64,000 bases of DNA from Urophycis tenuis (Eukaryota; Chordata; Actinopteri; Gadiformes; Phycidae). The first letter of the stretch is position 1, and every line of letters begins with the position of its first letter. Under the pieces are notes generated by a model. The model saw only the letters and a program-made list of their open reading frames with translations, did no database searches and had not been told where the DNA came from. The stretch spans positions 5,987,819 to 6,051,818 of the forward strand of contig JAXIVH010000012.1 in assembly GCA_036785325.1 (NCBI GenBank), written 5' to 3'. Both the position numbers and the translations under genes were made by a program. Below, one piece after another: positions 56,385-64,000 of the stretch.

Positions 56385-56830
56385 CGGATTTGTCCCGTTG
56401 TAGTGGTTATCTAGTCCACTAGATGTCGCTCCAGGATCCCTGCAGCACAGTGTTATGTCATATTACGTGTCACCTGTGTTTTTGTGTATCCATGTTTAGT
56501 TTCTGTTTTCCCTTAGCGTAAAGTCGCCTTATGCAATACACCGCACACTGTAGCTCATTCCTTTAGAAAACACATTTTAATCATGACATATAGGTATAAA
56601 GCAAATCTCTCCTGCTGTCTCCAGTGTTGTTGTGAAGGTTCATTATAAGCACATTATTGTGCAACGAACATGGAACAAGAGGCGGTAGGAGAGGAAGACA
56701 AACAGCTGTGGAACACCGTGCTACTGTCCTGAAGTAGGACGCATGCTGCTCTGAAACACCTACTGGGTCCCCGACAACCTTGTCGCGGTTGTCATGGCAG
56801 CCAGAGGCTGATCATCTTTTACTGAATGTG
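56385..56830. repeat. Tandem segmental duplication, copy B (right part)
   Basis: Matches 21890-22325 of copy A, including GTGCAACGAACATGGAACAA and GTGCTACTGTCCTGAAGTAG. It is the displaced end of copy B, separated from the rest by the transposon island. Confidence 0.85.
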
Positions 56831-58130
56831 CTCGTGGTACACGTTGTCGCAATCCGGATCTGATGACAGCGCTGCGGTGTTTCTTTTTTGGTCAAATGTT
56901 AAGCCAGCGTGCTGTTTTTTGTTTTTTTTAAAGATTGTCCAGAGGAATCTGTTGGTTCTTGTTCTCCGGAATGTGGTCATAAAAAGCCTCTAGTTTCAGC
57001 ACGGAAACCTATCATGCGAGATGATGTTTTAAGAAAGCCTCATCATAAGTAGGCCTATTGCATTATATTTACATGAGATTACGTGACAACCCATCCACTA
57101 TGGCACGCGAGCCTGTCTGTATGGGGAGGGGGAGTAGTGCATAGCTATAGGCTAATTATTTATATTTAATTTATATTTTATTTTTAGTTTATTTTTTTAT
57201 ATGATATATTATAGTATAGGCTACATTATTGATGATTAATGTACCATTCAAGGCCCGCAAGTCACTGACTTGCCATGTAGAATTCAGCCACAAGAGGGCC
57301 CTGTTGGCTTACTTAATGTTTTGCTTCTATCCAAGGCACTAATTTCCAAGGCAGGATTTTCAACCCCTCAAAGAAGACGACAGCTGAACAAAAAAAAATC
57401 ACATGTAATATCCCTGAGGACTTGACACAAATATTTGATGAGTCGTCCAACTGAAGCATGGTATTTGCCTGACACCAGCATGACATCAGTAGGGTATAGG
57501 ATATTCCTGTATAAAAACAAAAACATGTTGTTGAATATAAGAAATCATAAAAAGGGTTGCAGCATGTAGAATGGCAGCAATGCGCTGTAGTAAAACACAT
57601 TCTTATCTCTTCTGATAAACACAGGACACAGTATTTATGTGTTTACCTTTTGCTTGCCCTAACGCCAAGGCCTTTGATAAATACTCCACAGCACACAGTT
57701 CATCCCTTTGCTCTGATTGTAAATGTTGTATTTTTAATCACGTAGACACATCAGTGGATGCAGGTACAGTGTACCGAACACGTAGGCTTATACCGTAACC
57801 ACGACTTTGGTCACGGTGCGCCTAGCTGACACAAAGGAAAGGCGTCAGGGTTCACGTGTAAAAAAAAAAAAAGAAGACAACCACACACAGAGATCTTCCA
57901 TGGACTGACATGATGATCATCTTTAGGACACGGTTCCTGTTCATTTGCATCCCCCCGTATCTGTATTCACCCTCTCGTTTTGGTTGGCTAATTACATCCA
58001 TCAGAAACCACCAAACTGTCTCTCCAACTTTAGCGATTGTCACTATACGCAAACCTGCCCGTATAAATTATGTTTCCATACTCATCGTTCTGTTGAGATC
58101 TTTAATAACCACAAATGAGGCAGACTTCAA
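56831..58130. other. Non-repetitive intergenic sequence
   Basis: AT-rich sequence with no recognisable protein domain, RNA gene or transposon. Short open frames on both strands (for example 57313-57600 minus and 57910-58146 plus) have no supporting features. CAGCCACAAGAGGGCCCTGT at 57283 is CTCF-like only in passing. Confidence 0.5.
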
Positions 58131-59819
58131 TACTTTTTTTATTTAGTTTACAGATGTATTCCACTGAAGTTTGGAAGGGGGAAAAGGGAGCATTAGTGCT
58201 ATTTACAATTGGTTTGAAAAGATTATTTATCTCTGTACAGATTTGAACCCTGATCAATATAAACAATATTCTTAAGACCCAGTTCTGTTAGAAAGCAATT
58301 CATTAAAACAAAAAACAGCACAAATAACACAGCATTTTTTGATTACATTAAATTATGAACAACTGAAAGAAACATAACGCAGTGAAAACAAGAGAATACA
58401 AATCTTCTGTCCATGATTCGGGAGGTTTGGCTGCTTTCACCAAACGCTTACAGCGTCTGACTGTGAACAGGCTAAAAGCTAACCGTGTACATAATCTCAG
58501 ACTACACATCAATATACTGTTTATAAATCCATATTTAGAGTCATAATGTTCTATATAAGATTGATATTAAATTTATTCTACATGTCACTGTTGTTTGAAA
58601 CATTTTCCCATTGGAAAAAAAAAATCTAAAATATTTTTTTTTTCATTTTCTAATTTAGAATCAAATGAAGGAACGCATGCTTCCACACGGAGGACGTTTC
58701 ATGAATTTCAGGAGAGAGGCAGAGTGAAAGTGAAAAGGGGGGCATAGTTAATTGCTAATAGAAAATAAAATAAAATTAAAAAGAAACAAACACACGATGA
58801 ACATTGGCTGGCCATTTCATTTCCCAACTGAAATCGTCACTGAGATCCATCGTGATCCACCGTGATCCATGGGGTGGAGGGGTTGGTAAGGAGAGCAAGG
58901 CCTCTTCGCTGGTCCTCTGATGGACTCGGAGACAGGGTGTGTGTGTGGGGGGGGTTCCAGGGTGCGGTGAGAGGAAGGAGTTATAGACATCCCCACATCA
59001 CCACAGCACCTTCAAGGAAAAAGCCACGGCAGCCACGATCCCCCACCAAAAAACAGATAACACACAAAAACACCGCCAGCCGTTGTTTTTTTTTACGTCT
59101 GTGTGTGCATGTTTGCTGTGTGTTGAGTTGTGTTTTTATGTTTGGGTTAGGCAATGACTCACTCGCTCATGAAGTCATGAGTGAGTTTTTTTTTGTTTTT
59201 TTTGCACATGCTCTGTTGTGCACTTTATCAGTTGTGCATTTAAGGGCACATGCAAGACTGTGTGTGTGTTGTGTCTATATATCAGAGAGCAAGGACACGA
59301 GCAGAACTCCAGATATCACACCACTGGAACACCACAAGGTGGAAGGGCTGTGCTGGGAACCAGCTGGATGTGCTAACGCAGCAAAGCTCGCTGGGTCTGG
59401 CCTGATGCCGCGCGGCCACACCTCAGCAACGCAAACACTCGGAAAACCTGGAGGAACTCACACAGAAGACAATGGAGGGCGGAGTGGACTAGGGCCAATG
59501 GGAAAAGATGTTTGTTCCTGGAGGCGGGCAGCTTTTCAAACTCGTGGCCAATGAAATGGGGTCCTCGGGCTAATTCTGCTGCTGTGAGCTAGCGACACAA
59601 GAAACCGACAAGGTGTGTGTTTCTGTGGCCAGAAAAAAACACACTTCAATATTTAAAACCTGGCATGCAAAAGTTTGAGGATCCAGTTCCTGCCCCAAAA
59701 TATTATCCGTTCTCCTTGTGTCAAAATCGATCAAGTACATCAAAGGCATCGCTCCTATCAGTAATCAATACCCTCTTATCAACGGTGTGTCCTGGAATAC
59801 CCTGTGCCTGCCCTCTCAG

Positions 59820-59877
59820 GGTGTGTGTGTGTGTGTGTGTATGTGTGTATGTGTGTACGTGTGTGTGTGTGTGTGTG
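59820..59877. repeat. (GT)n microsatellite
   Basis: GT repeats with TATG and TACG interruptions. Confidence 0.95.
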
Positions 59878-59940
59878 ACCACATCATGGACAGGCCTGGG
59901 GTTAAAGGGGTTGGGTGGGAAGGCCCAGTATAGCAAGGAG

Positions 59941-59985
59941 GAAGGAGGAGGTGGAGGAGGAGGAGGAGGAGGAGGAGTATGGCGG
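59941..59985. repeat. (GGA)n purine tract beside the ubl3 stop codon
   Basis: GAAGGAGGAGGTGGAGG then a GGA run, ending about 10 bp from the stop codon at 59996-59998. In the mRNA it is a TCC-rich tract at the very start of the 3' untranslated region. Confidence 0.9.
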
Positions 59986-59995
59986 GGTGGGGGGT

Positions 59996-60048
59996 TTATA
60001 GGATGACACAGCAATTGCTTTCGCCTGTCTTCTCTCTGTTCCGCTGAC
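59996..60048 (-). CDS. ubl3: ubl3 exon 5 with CAAX box and stop
   Basis: 53 nt: completes a Gly codon, then QRNREKTGESNCCVIL and TAA. The acceptor TTATTACACAG directly follows the intronic (GT)n tract. This exon is too short to be seen as an open frame alone. Confidence 0.95.
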
Positions 60049-60087
60049 CTGTGTAATAAAACACACACACACACACCCACACACACA

Positions 60088-60154
<67 letters not shown>

Positions 60155-60391
60155 AATCAGTAAGGGATTCTGTCCTGGAAGGAGAGATAAAGATCAAGAG
60201 ACAGACATAGACACAGACAGACAGACAGCTATACAGACAAGATAGACAGACAGACAGATGGGCAGGAAGGCATAGACAGACAGACAGAGATAAGAGGAGG
60301 CAGGGAGGCCGTTACCTTGGGAGTTTGGCTCGGGCAGCGTCTCCCTGGCAACGAGATGCATCACCGTGGTCTTCCCCAGGGGCAGCTTTAG

Positions 60392-60427
<36 letters not shown>

Positions 60428-60467
60428 CAAAGATAGAATGGAAAACATAAGGTCATGAATGTTATCT

Positions 60468-60506
<39 letters not shown>

Positions 60507-62991
60507 TGTGTGCATGCATTCATGCATGTGTGTCCACCAACAACATAACCCAGAATTGATATTTTCCTGTCCAGTTTCCTGGAATTCATGTCACATTGAA
60601 TCCATTCAATCCACAAAGGGCTGTAATCCACCCAGACTCTCAACAACTCTGGCAGGAATTCCTGGCATTATCTTTGCCGTCAGGAGTTTTGGCCTGACTT
60701 AAAGAGGATTCTGAGTCAGAGTGCAAACATGTTAAACCCCTGATAAGTACATTATCAGAGAGCCGGGCCCTAATGGGATGAATGATACGAGGACAGAGTG
60801 GCGGCGTGAGCGTCACAAAACATCCGTCGGGCTCAGGGGGGTCGAAGTTCAATCGACATTTCGACATTTTTCTTTCAGCGTGAGCCGCAGGTTCTCCGTG
60901 TGTCTGCGTTTGTTTGTTTTCCTTTCTCTTCCTGCCTCTCCGCTTTCTCCCCGCTGCCGTCCCCGGTCGCTCCTTTTCTCTGCGGCTTTCCTTTTCGTTT
61001 CCTCTCTCCTCCCGCCCTCTCTCCCTCCCTCCCCCTCCCTCCCTCCCTCCCTCCCCCCTCTGTCCCTCCCTCTCTCTCTCCCTCCTCTCTCTCCCTCTCC
61101 CCGTCAAAGCGGGCTTGTGCACAGCACCAAGGTGCCTCTGTTCCCCAGTACAGGAAAAGACGAGGACAGCTCACTAAGTTTCCAAAACCGCACTCCTGGG
61201 TACCACTTGTGTGAATGTGTGTGTTTTTTTTTTGTTTTTTTAAATGGCCGTGTGTGTGTGTGTGTGTGTGTGTGTTTTACCTGCCCCCCCCCCCCCCCCC
61301 CAGTCCCTGACACCCTGAAGCTCTGTTCTCTTCATTGTCTTTGTGTGTCTTTGTGTTTGAGGTTCTTCTTGTTTCTCACGTGTTCTCACCTCCTAGTGTT
61401 ACGTTGCCGTGCAGAAACCGACCCTGGTAGATGAGCCGCAAGATGTTAGGACTGGTAACCTGCTCCTCCTCCCAGTCTGGAGGGGGGAGGGGGGGGGAGG
61501 GAGACAGAGGGAGAGGGACAGACACACACACACAGAACAGGTTATATCATACCCTTTCTTTCATTGGGCCACTGTGTCCTTCACATATTTCCTATTCATT
61601 CTGTTCCTTCCTGTTGTGTTTTCCTCTTCATGCAGAGCACTAAATTTCCCAGCATGCACATCTCTTATCTCGCGCACGCAACACACCATTGCTGTTATTG
61701 CAGCATCGCCATGACATGTAATACCCATGGTGCATCGGTCCACTACATCTTACACAAGTATGAGCTACTAGTATGAACTACACTGGATGAGAATTACAGA
61801 GGAACGACTGCAGGAGAGCAAGAGCAACATGGGACCTTATATAATAGAGATATTAGAGAGACAGAGACATACAAAGAGAGTGAGAGAGAGACAAAGAGAG
61901 AGAGAAAGAGATCAGGCAATCCGCAGAGTCTGCCCTCCAGATGTGAGTCTCAGGCCACATCTGTCTCCCACTGTCTTCCCACGTTCCCGTCTGCTGCCGA
62001 TAGCCAGCGTTGGGGGGATTCTCTGCTCTCGTCGCATTCAAAGGAAATCTGGGGTTTCCTGCCAAGGAGCCTGCTGGCCTCCGTGCTCTTTCTGCCCCCC
62101 CTCCCTTCCCCTCCCTGAGACGCCGTGAATCTCCGTCCTCCTGTGAGCGTGTCTGTCTGCGCCCAACCAGACGGGACGCGTTCCCCGGCACGGCGGTCAT
62201 GGGTTTGACGGCTACGCATCCACAGCAAAGCAGCGCTGTGGTTACGTCACAATGTGGTTGTATCGACCGCAGCTCCACCGCCCGACTGGTGGGCCGTGCT
62301 AACGGCGCGTGCCAATGTAAGGAGGAGGCTTCAGACTCTGATCAGTGCACAGCCTGGCTAAAAACGGTTAGCCTTCATTTCTGAATGAACAGACACTAAG
62401 ACTTTATAACAGACTGAATACGCAAATCGATTTTTACTGCAGTCGATGCTCTGTAAACGCCCCCCTCCTCCCTCATAAAACCACCTGAATGGTAACGGTT
62501 TGACTTTGGCTGAGGACTGGAGCACCTCCATGCTGCTCCAGTCCTCCCCCAGTGTGTTCACTGCTCGGGGGCAATGGCCGCGTCTCCAAACCCACTCCTT
62601 GGCCTCTTGACCGCCGGCTCTTCACCGGCTGAGCGCGTCCAAACTCCGAGCCCGCGGCGCCGCCCTAGAGGCCGCCACACGCGTCTCAGACACGCGTTCA
62701 CTCACTCGCAGTCCCGAGGCCGCTCGCCCCTGCCTGCGGGTACCCAGGGTGGACGGGAGGGGGGGGGGGGGAATCGAACCCACAACCTTGAGGCTGCGAG
62801 TCAAATGCCGTGTGGTGCACTCCGAGGACTCGCCTTGGCCGCGCAGGGGTCCCTGGGGGTGGGGGGGGGTCGGGCTACTCACCCATTGGCCAGTTCTCAT
62901 AGACGTGCTTGGCGATATCAGCCGCCGAGTCGTTGGGGGAGAAGAGGAACTCTTTCGTCTTCCCGCTGACCAGGATCAGCCGGAGGTTGAT
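59996..62991 (-). CDS. ubl3: ubl3, ubiquitin-like protein 3 (exons 2-5; exon 1 outside the window)
   Basis: UBL3 (membrane-anchored ubiquitin-fold protein, MUB) is a ubiquitin-like modifier anchored to membranes by C-terminal lipidation, known in mammals to direct proteins into small extracellular vesicles. Four minus-strand exons are joined by canonical GT-AG introns: 62883-62991, 61390-61476, 60316-60393 and 59996-60048. Together they cover the protein from INLRLILVSGKTKEFLFSPN to the stop. The ubiquitin-like fold spans exons 2-4, and the C-terminus is SNCCVIL, a CAAX prenylation box (CVIL) with a second cysteine before it. All introns are in phase 1. Against the human protein as I recall it, only a few conservative changes are seen. 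The first exon (about nine residues in vertebrates) was not found up to 64000. Confidence 0.96.
60061..60151. repeat. (CA)n microsatellite in ubl3 intron 4
   Basis: On the transcribed (minus) strand it is (GT)n, ending 12 bp from the exon 5 splice acceptor, so it occupies the polypyrimidine/branch-point zone. Confidence 0.95.
60316..60393 (-). CDS. ubl3: ubl3 exon 4
   Basis: 78 nt encoding ALKLPLGKTTVMHLVARETL and PEPNSQ. Acceptor ends in CAG next to a (CT)n tract, donor GTAACG (non-consensus at positions 4-6). The human protein has F where L is in LPLG, from memory. Confidence 0.95.
60397..60425. repeat. (GA)n tract at ubl3 exon 4 acceptor
   Basis: GAGAGAGA repeats on the plus strand; on the minus strand a (CT)n polypyrimidine tract that abuts the exon 4 acceptor (60394-60395). 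Confidence 0.9.
60468..60505. repeat. (GT)n microsatellite in ubl3 intron 3
   Basis: Perfect GT run. Confidence 0.95.
61010..61105. repeat. CT-rich (CCCT)n tract in ubl3 intron 3
   Basis: CTCCCTCCCTCCCCCTCCCT and related pyrimidine runs. Open frames on either strand are by-products. Confidence 0.9.
61215..61303. repeat. T run, (GT)n and C run in ubl3 intron 3
   Basis: GTGTGTTTTTTTTTTG, then (GT)n at 61246-61274, then 18 C at 61285-61302. Confidence 0.9.
61390..61476 (-). CDS. ubl3: ubl3 exon 3
   Basis: 87 nt: completes an Asp codon, then WEEEQVTSPNILRLIYQGRF and LHGNVTLG. Acceptor ...CCAG, donor GTGAGAAC. Confidence 0.95.
61477..62882 (-). other. ubl3: ubl3 intron 2
   Basis: Contains G runs (61481-61500), AG-rich repeats (61855-61915) and, at 62760-62840, a G run followed by a minus-strand B-box-like GGTTCGATTCC (62770-62780) that may be the end of a tRNA-derived repeat. 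No alternative exon was recognised. Confidence 0.6.
62883..62991 (-). CDS. ubl3: ubl3 exon 2
   Basis: 109 nt, 36 codons plus the first base of the next: INLRLILVSGKTKEF at the start and HVYENWPM at the end. Acceptor TGTGTGCAG at 62992 on, donor GTGAGT at 62877-62882. Confidence 0.95.
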
Positions 62992-63458
62992 CTGCACACA
63001 CAAACAACAAGCCACGGTGAGCGTGAACCAAACGCACGGACACAGCAGACTACGAAGGTCGTCTCGGAGAATAAAACGTAGTTTCTGTGCTGTGAAACTG
63101 AGGGGCAGTAGGACCCCGCGGGCCGACATGGGTCCCTCTCAGGGGTCATGCCGCGATGCACGTCCACGGCTGGTTCTGAAGGCCCACTGCTCAGGAGGCC
63201 CGACAGAAGTGATTTCCTGTTCAAATGTCTGGTAAGCATTTCGGGAAACGGATGTCACTTCCCTGTGAAATGTCGTGGAGAACCACAGCCACCCACCAAT
63301 GGATCAACCAGTAACCAGACACATTGACCCGATTCAATGGTGAAAAATGAGGAGCTGGAGAGTTTCAGGACTAATTCACAAATGATTTATCAAAATATCA
63401 CATCGATAAATAGTGCAGACGAAAAGCTAGTATCCACGGAGTCATGCGGTGCGTTTGA

Positions 63459-64000
63459 ACCACGTGACTCCATAATGAACCATGTGACTCCATGATGAAC
63501 CATGTGACTCCATAATGAACCATGTGACTCCATAATGAACCATGTGACTCCATAATGAACCATGTGACTCCATAATGAACCATGTGACTTCATGATGAAC
63601 CATGGGACTCCATAATGAACCATGTGACTCCATGATGAACCATGGGACTCCATAATGAACCATGTGACTCCATGATGAACCATGTGACTTCATGATGAAC
63701 CATGGGACTCCATGATGAACCATGTGACTCCATGATGAACCGCGTGACTTCATGATGAACCATGGGACTCCATGATGAACCATGTGACTCCATAATGAAC
63801 CATGTGACTCCATAATGAACCATGTGACTCCATGATGAACCATGTGACTCCATAATGAACCATGTGACTCCATGATGAACCATGTGACTCCATAGTGAAC
63901 GATGTAACTCCATAATGCACCATGTGACTCCATAATAAACCACATGACTCCATAATGAACCATGTGACTCCATAATGAACCATGTGACTCCATAATAAAC
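63459..64000. repeat. 20 bp minisatellite in ubl3 intron 1 (runs off the window)
   Basis: The unit CATGTGACTCCATAATGAAC is repeated about 27 times in perfect 20 bp phase. Variants are CATGATGAAC, CATGGGACTC, CATGTGACTT and, near the right end, CATAATAAAC. Minus-strand open frames up to 183 codons (WFIMESHGSLWSHMVHYGV) arise because three units equal 60 bp without a stop. Confidence 0.95.

Larger units (their letters stand above)
58137..59995 (-). other. ubl3: Probable ubl3 3' untranslated region
   Basis: This lies directly downstream (minus strand) of the ubl3 stop codon. It is AT-rich and conserved-looking between 58140 and 58860, and it ends at a minus-strand AATAAA (58138-58143 reads TTTATT on the plus strand). 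It includes a GGA/TCC tract (59941-59985), a (GT)n tract (59820-59877) and a T8 run. The extent is inferred; UBL3 mRNAs are known for long 3' ends. The 230-codon plus-strand frame over 58862-59554 has no domain and is not called. Confidence 0.55.

Noticed and set aside
58862..59554. 230-codon plus-strand frame over the ubl3 3' region
   Set aside because: No known domain, low-complexity segments, and it lies antisense to the probable 3' untranslated region of ubl3.
62770..62800. tRNA gene in ubl3 intron 2
   Set aside because: Only a B-box-like GGTTCGATTCC is seen; there is no matching A box or cloverleaf.
63442..63993. 183-codon minus-strand protein with MVHYGVTWFIMESHGS repeats
   Set aside because: A 20 bp minisatellite has a 60 bp coding period without stops in several frames; all frames give similar repetitive peptides.
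63459..64000. CRISPR-like array
   Set aside because: Units are directly adjacent with no spacers, and the organism is a vertebrate.

Overview
The window is from a ray-finned (teleost) fish. The evidence is: LINEs of the teleost families Rex3, Rex1-like and L2; two fish-type odorant receptor genes; a UBL3 orthologue with vertebrate exon structure; a tRNA-Ala-derived SINE; and abundant CA/GT, TATC and AAT microsatellites. I cannot name the species.

Layout. (1) 1-12420: a head-to-tail array of ~2 kb composite repeat units. Each has a conserved head, ~320-340 bp subrepeats, a 31 bp minisatellite, the palindrome TGTCCCGCGGGACA and often a long (TATC)n tract. Shorter head-only copies and three AGGGACC/GGTCCCT hairpins lie between them. 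I see no real gene here; the layout resembles non-autonomous Helentron (HINE/pearl-like) elements. (2) 12424-22330 and 23456-31040 plus 56385-56830: a tandem segmental duplication, each copy carrying one intact odorant receptor gene (18723-19688 and 28364-29323). Copy A was later hit by a Rex3 LINE whose empty site survives in copy B. (3) 31040-56385: a ~25 kb island of nested transposons that splits copy B. A Rex1-like LINE (31055-48990) is broken by a SINE, by a cluster of minus-strand LINEs (itself containing a second Rex3 and a 456 bp MITE), and by a 5'-truncated L2 with an open RT frame. Further right are a 613 bp TIR element, a complete Ty3/Gypsy element with two 232 bp LTRs and a 5 bp target duplication, and a MITE inserted into another copy of its own family. 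(4) 56830-58130: non-repetitive sequence with nothing recognisable. (5) 58137-64000: exons 2-5 and the 3' region of ubl3 on the minus strand, with introns rich in microsatellites; a 20 bp minisatellite fills intron 1 to the window end.

Host genes in the window are therefore two odorant receptors and part of ubl3. Everything else that looks coding is transposon-derived or a by-product of tandem repeats. Target-site duplications and the two paralogous copies give a relative insertion order, which is the most informative aspect of this locus.
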